Below are positions 9,613-19,248 of a DNA stretch of 64,000 nt, piece by piece. The DNA comes from Muribaculaceae bacterium Isolate-036 (Harlan). Its GTDB lineage: Bacteria > Bacteroidota > Bacteroidia > Bacteroidales > Muribaculaceae. The first letter of the stretch is position 1, and every line of letters starts with the position of its first letter. Both the position numbers and the translations under genes were made by a program. The stretch lies in assembly GCA_003833075.1 (NCBI GenBank), contig RIAY01000013.1, forward strand, positions 1-64,000, given 5' to 3'. Under the pieces are notes generated by a model. That model saw nothing but the letters and a program-made list of their open reading frames with translations, searched no databases and was not told the origin of the DNA.

Positions 9613-11658
9613 ATGGCAACAGGAAAAATCGGGGTTACTACTGAAAATATTTTCCCCGTTATCAAAAAATTCTTATACAGCGATCATGAAATATTTCTGC
9701 GTGAGCTCGTATCCAATGCTATAGACGCGACTCAGAAGCTGAAGACGCTTTCCTCTTTTGGCGAGTTCAAGGGTGAGCTTGGAGAAATGAATGTAAAAGT
9801 CTCTGTCGACAAGGAAAAAGGCACGCTCACCGTGTCGGATCACGGAATCGGCATGGATGCGGAGGATGTAGACAGATACATAAACCAGATAGCGTTCTCC
9901 GGCGCGGAAGAATTCCTTGAAAAATACAAGGACAACGCGAACTCTATCATCGGACATTTCGGACTCGGATTCTATTCCGCGTTCATGGTCTCGAAAAAGG
10001 TTGTGATACGCTCACTTTCCTACAAGGAGGGCGCAAAAGGTGTGGAATGGTCGTGCGACGGCAGTCCGGAATATGAAATGAAGGAAACCGATAAAACCGG
10101 ACGAGGGACTGACATCATTCTCTATATCGACGATGACAACAAGGAGTTTCTTGAACAGACAAGAATCGACAACCTACTGAAAAAATACTGCAGGTTCCTT
10201 CCGGTGCCGGTAATCAGCGGCAAGGAGCAGGAATGGAAAGACGGCAAGTATGTCGACACCGACAAAGACCGTGTCATCAATGCCACAGAACCTCTCTGGA
10301 CAAAAAAGCCGTCGGAACTCACTGATGAGGATTATCTCAGGTTTTATCATGAATTGCGTCCGGGCGAGGAAGATCCGATGTTCTGGATCCACCTAAATGT
10401 GGATTATCCGTTCACACTTACCGGCATACTGTATTTCCCGAAAATAAAGAGCAATATCGACATCCAGCGTAACCGGATTCAGCTTTATTGCAATCAGGTA
10501 TATGTAACCGACCAGGTCGAGGGGGTAGTGCCAGAGTTCATGATGCTGATGCAGGGTGTCATCGACTCCCCGGACATCCCGCTGAATGTGAGCCGCAGCT
10601 ATCTGCAGGCTGACCAGCAGGTAAAGAAAATCTCATCCTACATCTCGAAGAAAGTCGCAGAGAAACTCGACAGAATGTTTAAGGATGACCGCAAGGAGTT
10701 TGAGAAAAAATGGGACGATATCGAAGTCTTCATAAAATACGGCATGCTCACGGATGAGAAATTCTATGAGTCTGCAAAAAAATTCTTCCTCCTCAAGGAT
10801 GTGAACGGAAACTATTACACTCTTGATGAATACCGCACACTTGTCGAGGCTGCACAGACAGACAAGGAGGGGACGGTGGTATACCTCTATGCTTCCGACA
10901 AAACAAGTCAGTATGCCTACATTCAGGGTGCCGAGGAGAAAGGCTACAATGTGCTTCTCCTTGACGGACAGCTTGACCGCCACGCGGTAGGAATGCTGGA
11001 AAGCAAACTGGAGAAGACTCGCTTTGTCCGTGTCGATTCCGACACTCCGGAGCGTCTCATTCGCAAGGACGATGACAAGAAGGCTGATCTCTCTCCGCTT
11101 CAGGCTGACATGCTGACAACGATTTTCCGCACCCAGATGCCGGAAGTGAAAGACACTAATTTCATTGTGGAATACAATGCTCTTTCTGAAAAAGACGCCC
11201 CGGCGGTGATTACCCAGAACGAGATGATGCGCCGCATGAAGGACATGGCGGAGCTGCAGCCAGGAATGAATTTCTACGGTCAGATGCCCGACATGTATTC
11301 TCTCGTGGTCAATACCTGTCAACCTGCCGTGAAACGTATTCTTAAGGACGCGGAAGAGAGCGTGGAAAGCGTTGTAAGACCGATCCGCGATGAGATTGAA
11401 TCTTTCAACTCCCAAATCTCAGACCTGCGCAAGAGACTTGAAGATAAAGATGCCGACAAGGAAGCTATCAACAAGCAGGTGTCTGATCTTGAGGCAGAGG
11501 TTGGCAAAAGCCGCGAGAAGGAGGAAGCTGTCATCAAGGAATACGCTGCAGGTGTGGCAAATGTGAAACAGATAATAGACCTTGCCCTTCTTCAGAGCGG
11601 ACTTCTGAAGGGTGAGGCATTATCCGCATTCATCCGCCGCTCCGCCGCTCTGCTTTGA
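9613..11658 (+). CDS. htpG: Molecular chaperone HtpG (Hsp90)
   Basis: ATP-dependent homodimeric Hsp90 chaperone of the cytosol. The GHKL ATPase domain shows ELVSNAIDATQKL (helix with the catalytic Glu and Asn), DHGIGM and GHFGLGFYSAFMVS in the first 130 residues. The middle domain includes NVSRSYLQAD. Length 681 exceeds the E. coli protein (about 624) but is typical of Bacteroidota, with a charged coiled coil near residues 590-640 in the C-terminal part. The gene ends just before a 68-bp palindrome shared with the convergent neighbour. Confidence 0.95.
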   Translation: MATGKIGVTTENIFPVIKKFLYSDHEIFLRELVSNAIDATQKLKTLSSFGEFKGELGEMNVKVSVDKEKGTLTVSDHGIGMDAEDVDRYINQIAFSGAEEFLEKYKDNANSIIGHFGLGFYSAFMVSKKVVIRSLSYKEGAKGVEWSCDGSPEYEMKETDKTGRGTDIILYIDDDNKEFLEQTRIDNLLKKYCRFLPVPVISGKEQEWKDGKYVDTDKDRVINATEPLWTKKPSELTDEDYLRFYHELRPGEEDPMFWIHLNVDYPFTLTGILYFPKIKSNIDIQRNRIQLYCNQVYVTDQVEGVVPEFMMLMQGVIDSPDIPLNVSRSYLQADQQVKKISSYISKKVAEKLDRMFKDDRKEFEKKWDDIEVFIKYGMLTDEKFYESAKKFFLLKDVNGNYYTLDEYRTLVEAAQTDKEGTVVYLYASDKTSQYAYIQGAEEKGYNVLLLDGQLDRHAVGMLESKLEKTRFVRVDSDTPERLIRKDDDKKADLSPLQADMLTTIFRTQMPEVKDTNFIVEYNALSEKDAPAVITQNEMMRRMKDMAELQPGMNFYGQMPDMYSLVVNTCQPAVKRILKDAEESVESVVRPIRDEIESFNSQISDLRKRLEDKDADKEAINKQVSDLEAEVGKSREKEEAVIKEYAAGVANVKQIIDLALLQSGLLKGEALSAFIRRSAALL

Positions 11659-11685
11659 ATGCCGTTTCCAAAAGATTACTCCGGT

Positions 11686-11753
11686 TTCAATCCATATATA
11701 CAAGAAAACGCGTCAGAAATTTCTGACGCGTTTTCTTGTATATATGGATTGAA
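11686..11753. terminator. 68-bp perfect palindrome, bidirectional terminator
   Basis: Two 34-bp arms (11686-11719 and 11720-11753) are perfect reverse complements with no spacer. The palindrome sits between the convergent stop codons of htpG (11658) and the lipoprotein gene (11758). A run of T follows the GC-rich centre on each strand, so it can end transcription both ways. Confidence 0.85.
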
Positions 11754-11757
11754 TCGT

Positions 11758-13794
11758 TTATTCCGCCGGAGCATCGTTCCATGTGCAGGAAACGAATTCG
11801 AATTTACCTTTCTCAACGCATTTCCACACAATCGTGTACTCCACGTTCGCGCCGCCGGTTGTCCAGGCGGTGAAGGTGACTGTCACAGTTGGCTCAAGAC
11901 CTTCGATCGGAGCCATGTTGGGATAGAGAAGTGAAAGTGCGCCAGGACCTGTCTCATGCTCGAAACGGCTCTTCATCATCTTCACGATTTCCTCCGGCTG
12001 CACGCCCGGATAGTAACTCAGAAGCGTAGCATACGAACTGTTGATATTCACATTGCCCTGATATGCCGAGCAACCCGAATAATACTCTCCGGTGCCGTAG
12101 CTGTCTACCCATGACGAGGCATTCTCTATATTGGCGCTCACCCAGTCAACTGCAGCCTGATAGAACCACATGCTCGTCGCCTGGTTCTTGCCGCGCGGGA
12201 GAACCAGCGAGATAGAGGGATCCATCTTCCAGCCGCTTGACTTGAACACGAACTGGTTTGTCTCCGTAATCACACCTTCCTCGGAAATGGAGTCAACCCA
12301 CTGGGTTCCGTCATAGGTATATTCCACGCTTCTGAAGCTTGTCCCGTCACTCCCTTTCAGAGAATAAAGCACATACTTGCTTGTTTCTGCTGCGGCATAA
12401 GGATATGTTCTTGAAAGGAACATCGGTATCATTGTTCTCGCTTCATCGGCTGTAAGAGCGTTTCCGGATACTCCCATCTGCTTGTAATCCGAAGGCTGAA
12501 GCACAGTGACATCTGTTGCCGGTGCCCATTTCGAACCGTCATAAAGATACAGGGAGGATACAGCTGTGTTTGCGATTGTGGCTACACGACGCTTGACATT
12601 CGCCGAGGATTTTGCAGATGATTCAACACCGGTGAGCAGAATGTTGAAGAACTTAGGCACGCCGCCGGATTTGGAGATACTTACAAAATAACCGTTTACA
12701 GTGCAGGTCTCGCCATCCTTGAGCATGGCTTTCTGCGCATCGGTCAGCATGTAGAAACTGCCCTGCGATGTGGATGCGCCGTCAACCATAAGATTGTAAT
12801 AGTTGCCCGATACGGATACCTTTCCCGTAATGCTGCAGTATACAGCGGTGAAGTTGTCGGTGGTCTGGATTGCAGCATCCATATCGGCGCCGGTATATAC
12901 TTTTGCCGCAGGATATGTCACACTGCTTTCCTGTCCGACTTTCTTGATAGTGGCGCTTTCTCCGAACTGAAGACCGTTGTTGTTGACGCCGACCGTGCCG
13001 GAAATCTCAAGCCGGTCGCCGAGAACATAGCTGCCGTCGTAAGAACTTCCGAGATAAACAAGTACGGAAGCACCTTTGTCCGAGAATATGAATCCGCGCG
13101 CGCAGACTCCGGTCACGACACCGTTGACTGTGACATCATCGCCGGCTTTCGCATCTTTGAGAATATCGCTGGGCTCGAACGTATCCTCGGGTGTATTGAA
13201 TACGGGAGAGGTCTCCGAATTGTTATAATCCACAAGCACATACTCGCCTGCCGCTGCATCGGGGAAGTTGCTCTTGAGGATACCGGGGATATTGCCGGCT
13301 GCCGTCGCCATGGGCGAGAAACTCTCGGCATAATCCTCTTCGCTTCCGTATGCCTCCTGATAATCTTCCTTGGTCACTGTGTAGGAGGAAGCGGCATTCA
13401 TGTTTACCATCTCTTCGGGAAGGTTCTTTGCAATCCTGTAGGTGACATTGATCGATGAACCACCGGAAAGAGTGAAATACTTGAAACCGGGATCCTGAAG
13501 CAGATTAGGAATGTACTCAGCTGGAAGAATCTTGTCGTTGAGATATCCGAGGGAGCCGACAGCCTTCAGTTCGTCTGCCACACCGGCTGACTCGGCAAGC
13601 GCTTTGTTGGCGGAATTCTTGGCGATAAGCTCATAGTCTGACACCTCAAGTGTGTAATCGAGAGTCTGGACATTGGAAAAGTCCGGTCCCCCTGTAAAGC
13701 CGTCAAGATGGTCGTTCCAGCTGTTTTCGCTACACGACATCATGCCAAGTGACACAGCTCCGACAAGAAGTGTATTCTTTATATATGTTTTCAT
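11758..13794 (-). CDS. OB-fold lipoprotein paired with a TonB receptor
   Basis: A 678-residue predicted surface or periplasmic lipoprotein; the lipobox LGMMSC places the lipidated cysteine near residue 21. Around residues 205-270 there is an OB-fold-like segment (GDDVTVNGVVTGVCARGFIF onward), followed by a second one near 300-380 (GKVSVSGNYYNLMV). The last 130 residues are a separate beta-rich module. It is 12 bp downstream of the TonB receptor gene, so it is probably its binding partner. The ligand is not evident; no SusD-type TPR fold was recognised. Confidence 0.75.
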   Translation of the reverse strand: MKTYIKNTLLVGAVSLGMMSCSENSWNDHLDGFTGGPDFSNVQTLDYTLEVSDYELIAKNSANKALAESAGVADELKAVGSLGYLNDKILPAEYIPNLLQDPGFKYFTLSGGSSINVTYRIAKNLPEEMVNMNAASSYTVTKEDYQEAYGSEEDYAESFSPMATAAGNIPGILKSNFPDAAAGEYVLVDYNNSETSPVFNTPEDTFEPSDILKDAKAGDDVTVNGVVTGVCARGFIFSDKGASVLVYLGSSYDGSYVLGDRLEISGTVGVNNNGLQFGESATIKKVGQESSVTYPAAKVYTGADMDAAIQTTDNFTAVYCSITGKVSVSGNYYNLMVDGASTSQGSFYMLTDAQKAMLKDGETCTVNGYFVSISKSGGVPKFFNILLTGVESSAKSSANVKRRVATIANTAVSSLYLYDGSKWAPATDVTVLQPSDYKQMGVSGNALTADEARTMIPMFLSRTYPYAAAETSKYVLYSLKGSDGTSFRSVEYTYDGTQWVDSISEEGVITETNQFVFKSSGWKMDPSISLVLPRGKNQATSMWFYQAAVDWVSANIENASSWVDSYGTGEYYSGCSAYQGNVNINSSYATLLSYYPGVQPEEIVKMMKSRFEHETGPGALSLLYPNMAPIEGLEPTVTVTFTAWTTGGANVEYTIVWKCVEKGKFEFVSCTWNDAPAE

Positions 13795-13806
13795 TTCGGT
13801 AGTTTC

Positions 13807-16542
13807 TTAGAAATTGATTTTTAATTTCAGGGAGAATGTGCGGCCGAAAGAATATACGGCATATGTGGCATTTCTCCATGTTCCGTTCTCGTTATAAGGA
13901 GTCTGCGCATCCTTGACATAATAGTAGTCGAACAGGTTGAAGACGTTTCCGTAGACGGTGGCGTTGAGTCCGCCGATCTTGAAGCTGTAGCTGCATGAAA
14001 GGTCGAGTTCGTTGCCCCATGGAATCTCCCACGGGTCGGCAAGTGTGATTTCGCCGTTCTGCACAAGACTGCTTGACGCGTCAAGAAAATAATCCGAATA
14101 GTTGCGTGCGCTGAATGTCCAGTCGGCACCTATGCGAAATCCTTTGAACGGTTTGAATGTCACGCCGAGTCCGCCTGTTGTCTGTGCAGATCCGCAGACC
14201 TTATGGTTTTTCTGGTTCAGAACACTCCATGCATGGTCGGGAGCGTTGGGTCCCGATGCGAGTGTTCCGTCAGTAAGGCTGGCAAGAGGCTGTCCCTGCT
14301 CGTTATAATAATAACCTTTCGGGTTGTTGAGCCATTTCCAGTCGCCCCATGAGAACATACCCTGGATTTCGAGCCAGCGGGTGGGATTGAAAGCGAAGTC
14401 AAGTTCAAGACCGATATGCTGTGCCGAAACATTCTCAAGACTCATTGAGAAGTACTCTCCGTTCATAGGACCGCCGTTGAACTGTCCGCGTTTCTGGGTG
14501 TCACGGTCGCAACGGTCCATCCACTTGGTGTAGTAACCGTTAAGAGTCATGGAGAAGATGGGTGAATGGAATCCGTAACCCAACTCGAACGATCCGATTT
14601 TCTCATTCTTCGGATTCGGATTCAACGCATTGCTTGTCTCGGGATTCAGGAAGACGCCGCGAGAAAGGAAAGGAGCTTTGGAGATATATCCTCCGTTCAC
14701 AAATATGTTGTTGTGACGGTCGATATTCCAGTTGGCGCCACCCTTGATCGTTCCGCCGAAGAATGACTGCCATGGAGTCGTGCCGTGCTCGGCGTCATAG
14801 TAGAACATATCTTTCTTCTTGTAGCTTGTCACATTGAGAGAACCTGCGAGGAATGTAGTGACAGCTCCTTCAAGAATCTTGTATTCTCCCTGACCGTACA
14901 CACCTTCCTGATGTGTGAAACCGTCATAGTTGCGGTATACCACATCTCCTACACCGAGTTTCTCATATTTCCAGTTGGGATCTGCCGCAAGATAGTTATT
15001 GGCGGCTTTCACATTCTTTCTGTCGGTGTCATCCATGTAATACTCGCCCGAATACAGGTCGATGAGTTCGTTTCTGTGGTGTCCCACGTAATATCTCACA
15101 TCGATACCGCCGGTGAGATTGAGTTTGTTGGGTATAATCTCGTTCTTGTAGGTAGATACAAGCCCGTACCACTCGTGGCTGTTGATTGACTGTGACATCG
15201 CCATCTCCGAACCGGTAGTCGAAGCCGCGTTGAGATCCTGTATCGCGCCGTAGTCAAACGTTCCGTCAGGACGGCGGAATCTCGTTGTTATGGCTCCGTT
15301 CTCTGCTCCGCGCCAGTAACCGCGATATTCAGATGTACGGCCCTGTCCTGCGTATCCGCCGCCCGATGCGAGAGAGACATAAAGCGCGGATGAAAGTGAT
15401 GAACGCTCATTGATCTGCCAGATATGATTCAGTGAGATAATAGGCTTGTGATACTGGTTGCGGTAAGCCGTGCGCTGGCGTCCCTCGTTGTCGAAACCGT
15501 ACTGGGGGTTGTAGCTGTACATGCTTTTGCCGTTCATATATTCCTTTGCCTGCTGCCAGTTCTCGATTGAAAGCGCGCCGTATACCATATTGCGCTGGTT
15601 GTGCCACTGAGGAGAACCGAAAGCTGTCAACGAAAGCTGGTGGCTGTCGCCGATTTTCTTCGATACGTTTGCGAAATAATTCCATGCCTCGAACTGGGTT
15701 CCCTGAATGTATCCGTCACCCCATTTGCGGCTTCCGAGAATACTGATTGCCCAACCGTTCTTCATCAGTCCGGTAGACACGCTGAATCCTACGTCATTGA
15801 GAGCGTTGTTACCCATCCCGTACCATACGGAACCACCCTTCTTTGCATCAAGACCCTTGGTAGTGATGTTGATGGTGCCGCCGATAGAGGGTGAGGAAAT
15901 GATAGCCGCGCCAAGACCGCGCTGCGTCTGCATGCTCGTGGTCACACCGCCGAGACCGGCGAAGTTGGACCAGTAGATACCACCCCACTCCATATCGTTC
16001 ATCGGAATACCGTTTACAAGAACCGCAACGTTAGGAGCCTTGAATCCGCGCATGTTGATCTTGGCATCGCCATAACCGCCGCCCTCCGGTGTCGCCCAGA
16101 CTCCGGGGGTCATTTTAAGCACCTCGGGAAACTCCTTGTTTCCGAGCTTCGCCTCGATCTGGGCTGCTGTGATCTCTGACATCGCGATAGGAGTCTCTCG
16201 TGTGCGTGCCTTTGACTGCGTCACAACCACGTCCTGAAGCATCTTTGTTTCCGGCTTCAGCACAACGTCGCCGATGTTTTCTTTCACAGGGGTCTCATAG
16301 CCTGAATAACCGACATAGGTTATCTTAAGCGTCTTCCCTGAGGGAGCTTTAAGACTGAATGTGCCGTCAAGGTCTGTGGAAACACCGATCCTTGTGCCGG
16401 GCACCGTCACCATCGCGCCAATGAGCGGTTCACCCTGCTCATCAATGACGCGGCCGTAGCAGTTCACATCCGCACCATAGGTAGCCAGAGCCAGCACCCA
16501 TGACATGCAGATTGCCACGCCTAAGAGAAAGAGTCTCTTCAT
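13807..16542 (-). CDS. TonB-dependent outer-membrane receptor
   Basis: A 911-residue TonB-dependent transporter. After the signal peptide (1-23), residues 26-95 form a carboxypeptidase-regulatory-like beta-sandwich (RVIDEQGEPLIGAMVTVPG). Residues about 110-230 form the plug (MRGFKAPNVAVLVNGIPMND), and the rest is a 22-strand barrel ending in FSLKLKINF with the C-terminal aromatic residue needed for assembly. It is the first gene of a two-gene operon with an OB-fold lipoprotein. Its 240-nt leader contains an intrinsic terminator, which suggests attenuation. The substrate is unknown. Confidence 0.9.
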   Translation of the reverse strand: MKRLFLLGVAICMSWVLALATYGADVNCYGRVIDEQGEPLIGAMVTVPGTRIGVSTDLDGTFSLKAPSGKTLKITYVGYSGYETPVKENIGDVVLKPETKMLQDVVVTQSKARTRETPIAMSEITAAQIEAKLGNKEFPEVLKMTPGVWATPEGGGYGDAKINMRGFKAPNVAVLVNGIPMNDMEWGGIYWSNFAGLGGVTTSMQTQRGLGAAIISSPSIGGTINITTKGLDAKKGGSVWYGMGNNALNDVGFSVSTGLMKNGWAISILGSRKWGDGYIQGTQFEAWNYFANVSKKIGDSHQLSLTAFGSPQWHNQRNMVYGALSIENWQQAKEYMNGKSMYSYNPQYGFDNEGRQRTAYRNQYHKPIISLNHIWQINERSSLSSALYVSLASGGGYAGQGRTSEYRGYWRGAENGAITTRFRRPDGTFDYGAIQDLNAASTTGSEMAMSQSINSHEWYGLVSTYKNEIIPNKLNLTGGIDVRYYVGHHRNELIDLYSGEYYMDDTDRKNVKAANNYLAADPNWKYEKLGVGDVVYRNYDGFTHQEGVYGQGEYKILEGAVTTFLAGSLNVTSYKKKDMFYYDAEHGTTPWQSFFGGTIKGGANWNIDRHNNIFVNGGYISKAPFLSRGVFLNPETSNALNPNPKNEKIGSFELGYGFHSPIFSMTLNGYYTKWMDRCDRDTQKRGQFNGGPMNGEYFSMSLENVSAQHIGLELDFAFNPTRWLEIQGMFSWGDWKWLNNPKGYYYNEQGQPLASLTDGTLASGPNAPDHAWSVLNQKNHKVCGSAQTTGGLGVTFKPFKGFRIGADWTFSARNYSDYFLDASSSLVQNGEITLADPWEIPWGNELDLSCSYSFKIGGLNATVYGNVFNLFDYYYVKDAQTPYNENGTWRNATYAVYSFGRTFSLKLKINF

Positions 16543-16791
16543 AATGTGTAAAGTTTAAGTTATTGTTGTTATATAATATAATTATAATAAGACAATTATA
16601 TAGATTCAACAAAACATTAAGAGCCAGCCTGCAATGCAGGCTGGCTCTTAATGTCATGACATTAAAACTCGATAACGCTATGCTTCGAGATCATAATGCC
16701 GTATATAGAAAATCGTCGTGTTGATTTCATCGGTCACCTTTGATAATGTAGATTAACCACTAAACAATGGCTGCTTACCATCATTTGAATG
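16543..16791 (-). promoter_or_regulatory. Structured leader of the TonB receptor operon
   Basis: About 240 nt lie between the promoter and the receptor start. The RNA contains several possible stems, including CTCGA/TCGAG (16669-16690 region) and an 18-bp palindrome at 16648-16665. A strong terminator (16615-16653) follows, still about 70 nt before the start codon. The palindrome and the terminator share the bases 16648-16653, so the two stems compete. No known riboswitch signature was recognised. Confidence 0.5.
16610..16653 (-). terminator. Terminator inside the receptor leader
   Basis: 19-bp perfect arms (16635-16653 and 16615-16633) around a 1-nt loop, followed on the minus strand by TTTTGTTG. 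It lies downstream of the receptor promoter and upstream of the receptor gene. Confidence 0.8.
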
Positions 16792-16823
16792 CAAAGATAA
16801 CCAATTTAAAACTTTTTCACAAA
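16792..16823 (-). promoter_or_regulatory. Promoter for the TonB receptor leader
   Basis: On the minus strand, TTTG (16820-16823), a 20-nt spacer and TATCTTTG (16792-16799) match the consensus exactly. Confidence 0.75.
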
Positions 16824-16862
16824 TTTTTGCGCGTTTTTAACACAACTGATTTTCCGCATTTA

Positions 16863-17282
16863 TCACTCTTCTGTATTTTTCTCCTTCTCCTCTTCTTCGG
16901 CGAACCGGGTGAACCCGTTTTCCACGAGAATATTATACCATGTGAAGAGTTTCTTGATATCATTCTCGTATACACGTTCGCGGTCATAGTCCTCGACTAT
17001 TGCCTCAAATGCCTGACGAAGACCTTTCGACGCCAGCAATTCCTTGACATCAATCTTCTTCCCCTCATATTTCGCATATACCTTGTCAAGGATCTCTCCA
17101 AGCGGTGTGTCGCCTGATTCCGTATACATGGCTATGTCGCCGAGCGAAACCACTTTGTCGCGTGCATGGGCGGGAAAACGTTTGCCGCTGCCAAGTTCCT
17201 CTACTATGAGAGTGCCTTTCCCTTGCGAAACAATCCTGAACAGGCCGGGACGTCCTGTAATAGATAAAATTTCTCTTAACAT
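16863..17282 (-). CDS. DUF5606 domain protein
   Basis: A 139-residue cytoplasmic protein of the DUF5606 family, conserved in Bacteroidales and without known function. The N-terminus (MLREILSITGRPGLFRIVSQGKG, residues 1-23) forms a small beta domain, residues 75-125 are helical, and the tail is Glu-rich. It is the last gene of the nusB-yajC-ybbR-coaE unit, starting 1 bp after coaE ends, which ties its expression to coenzyme A synthesis and envelope or transcription functions. Confidence 0.8.
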   Translation of the reverse strand: MLREILSITGRPGLFRIVSQGKGTLIVEELGSGKRFPAHARDKVVSLGDIAMYTESGDTPLGEILDKVYAKYEGKKIDVKELLASKGLRQAFEAIVEDYDRERVYENDIKKLFTWYNILVENGFTRFAEEEEKEKNTEE

Positions 17283-17283
17283 A

Positions 17284-17895
17284 TCATTTTATATTTTTTG
17301 ATTCAACTTCAAGTAAAATGTCAATCTGCTCAATCAATGAAGAATCCCCGGAATTGGAGATTCGCTTTGTTTTATCAGGTGGCAACATGCCGAACTCGCT
17401 CTGCTGCGCCCTGATACGTTGCATGAGATCTTTTTCGGTGATTCCACCTCTACCGAGTGCCCTGCGGATACGAAGCTGTTCCGGCGACTCCACAAGCCAT
17501 ATGCTGTCACACATCCGGTCGAGTCCGGACGTGGCGATTATCGCAGACTCGACAAAACACAATGCGCCTTTTCCGCTCTTCCTCCATGTGTCCAGATCGT
17601 TTCTCACAGCGGCATGCACAAGACTGTTGAGCCATACGCGCTCCTCTTCAACGGAAAAGACTTTTGCCGATATAAGCCTGCTGTCAAGACTTCCGTCCTC
17701 CAGGACACAGGATTCTCCGAAACGTTCCCTGAGTGCGGCAATGAGCTCTTCAGACCCGGACATAAGTTCTTTTGCCCGCGAGTCACAATCGTAAACCTGA
17801 TATCCCTTTAGACGGAGAACGCGGGAAACCACACTTTTGCCGGCACCTATTCCCCCGGTTATACCTACAAGCCTCGTATCTTGAGTTCCAGCCAT
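17284..17895 (-). CDS. coaE: Dephospho-CoA kinase
   Basis: Catalyses the last step of coenzyme A synthesis, phosphorylating dephospho-CoA at the 3'-hydroxyl. The P-loop is GITGGIGAGKS at residues 12-22, followed by YDCDSRAKELM, the conserved substrate-binding Asp region. Length 203 is normal. It begins 3 bp after the ybbR-like gene, in a tight operon. CoaBC, acting earlier in the same pathway, is encoded in the neighbouring unit. Confidence 0.92.
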   Translation of the reverse strand: MAGTQDTRLVGITGGIGAGKSVVSRVLRLKGYQVYDCDSRAKELMSGSEELIAALRERFGESCVLEDGSLDSRLISAKVFSVEEERVWLNSLVHAAVRNDLDTWRKSGKGALCFVESAIIATSGLDRMCDSIWLVESPEQLRIRRALGRGGITEKDLMQRIRAQQSEFGMLPPDKTKRISNSGDSSLIEQIDILLEVESKNIK

Positions 17896-17898
17896 GAC

Positions 17899-18873
17899 CT
17901 ATTGTTTTACGAGCGTATATTCGACTGAATCTGTAAACATCTGCGGACTCTCCACATAATCAGCGAAACTGTGGATACTTACCGGAAGACGATCGCCGGA
18001 GTATTTGTATATATCCCTGTAATCAACAGTCACATCGACAGGAACAAGATCACTGTTGAAAAGACTCATCGGAACATAATAGACAACCTGCACCCGGTTC
18101 GGGAAAAGCAAAAGGCTCTCTCCTTCGGGAACATTAAGCGCCGAGACCGTCGCCACTGATTCTTTCTTCACCAATGGCTCCACAGGTATCTTCACCTTTA
18201 CCGATGAAGGAACAATCTTTACAGTAGGTATGGGACTGAGAGGAACCTCCACTTCAGTGGTCTCCGACAGATTGCGTCTCACTATCGGCTGCGTATACAC
18301 CCTGGTGATGGTGTCAATCGCCTCGGAATAGGAATACACAAGCGCATAACGCTGCAACGGCTTCGGAGACTCGCTGATGACCATTCCCGGAGCTGCGGAG
18401 ACATCCGCTACAACTACAACAGGAACCCGACGCCCTTTGTCTGTGGTATAATGCAGATAAAGGGAATCAAGCGACACTGCCGTAATCTGCGCGGTATTAC
18501 CGAAAGCCCCTTTTACCGCAGAGTTTATGTCGGTCTTTGTTACGTGAAGTATGCCATTTTCCGAAAAATCCCTGAAATTAAACCCTACGTGAGGTTTGCC
18601 GAGAACTCCGCTGCGCAGAATATTGGTGCCTTTGTCTCGCAGTGTAACATGAAACATCTCCGGCGGCTCATTGATGAATGTCACCGTATCCGGCACATTC
18701 TCTATCTTCAGTGCCACATCGAATGTCTTGGTCACACTGTCGTTGAGCGACATCACAAGCCAGAAAAGTGTGGCGACAGCCACAAAAGCAAGAAAGAGCA
18801 CGAAATTATGGAACCCCGTAGAGGCCCGCATTCCGCGCCATTTCTCCTTTGCTTCTTCAATCCGGAATCCCAT
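17899..18873 (-). CDS. YbbR-domain protein (CdaR-like)
   Basis: A 324-residue protein with one N-terminal transmembrane segment (residues about 25-45, FVLFLAFVAVATLFWLVMSL) followed by YbbR-type beta repeats exported to the periplasm. In Firmicutes YbbR proteins regulate the diadenylate cyclase CdaA; whether that holds here cannot be told. The operon position between yajC and coaE is the one commonly seen in Bacteroidales. Confidence 0.8.
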   Translation of the reverse strand: MGFRIEEAKEKWRGMRASTGFHNFVLFLAFVAVATLFWLVMSLNDSVTKTFDVALKIENVPDTVTFINEPPEMFHVTLRDKGTNILRSGVLGKPHVGFNFRDFSENGILHVTKTDINSAVKGAFGNTAQITAVSLDSLYLHYTTDKGRRVPVVVVADVSAAPGMVISESPKPLQRYALVYSYSEAIDTITRVYTQPIVRRNLSETTEVEVPLSPIPTVKIVPSSVKVKIPVEPLVKKESVATVSALNVPEGESLLLFPNRVQVVYYVPMSLFNSDLVPVDVTVDYRDIYKYSGDRLPVSIHSFADYVESPQMFTDSVEYTLVKQ

Positions 18874-18897
18874 TCCGAGGTGTCAATGCAAAAATTA

Positions 18898-19215
18898 TTA
18901 TTTCTTGGGCTGCTCTTCAACCAGAGGATAGACTGAACCGCGGTCAACCTTAAGGCTTACACCGGGAGCCGCCTCCACAATGACAGTGGTTTCTCTGATC
19001 TCTTTAACTCTGCCATGTATGCCGCCGGCTGTCACAACCTTGTCGCCGTTCTGCATCGCCTCGCGCTGCTTTTTGAGCTCTTTCTGTTTTTTCTGCTGCG
19101 GACGAATCATGAAGAAGTAGAAAATCACAATCATGAGAACTATCATGATTATACCGCTCATGCCACCGCCGGCCTGACCTGCGGCCGCTTCGAGAAGAAT
19201 TGAATTAAGATTCAT
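18898..19215 (-). CDS. yajC: Preprotein translocase subunit YajC
   Basis: A 105-residue inner-membrane protein of the SecDF-YajC complex. It has one transmembrane segment (GIIMIVLMIVIFYFFMIRP, residues about 20-40), then QQKKQKELKKQREAMQNGD and VVTAGGIHGRV, the family hallmark. It lies between nusB and the YbbR gene. Confidence 0.92.
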   Translation of the reverse strand: MNLNSILLEAAAGQAGGGMSGIIMIVLMIVIFYFFMIRPQQKKQKELKKQREAMQNGDKVVTAGGIHGRVKEIRETTVIVEAAPGVSLKVDRGSVYPLVEEQPKK

Positions 19216-19248
19216 CTTTTAATTTATTATTTGTTTTGTTTATTTTTT

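Noticed and set aside
10633..11415. 260-residue open frame antisense to htpG
   Set aside because: Shadow frame without any recognisable motif.
16771..16790. SRP RNA-like GGTAAGCAGCCA motif
   Set aside because: Only the short GAAGCAGCCA-like core is similar; the surrounding SRP helix 8 sequence is absent.
16543..16791. Known riboswitch class in the TonB receptor leader
   Set aside because: TPP, cobalamin, SAM, FMN, preQ1 and fluoride consensus boxes were looked for by eye and none matched; kept only as an unnamed candidate.
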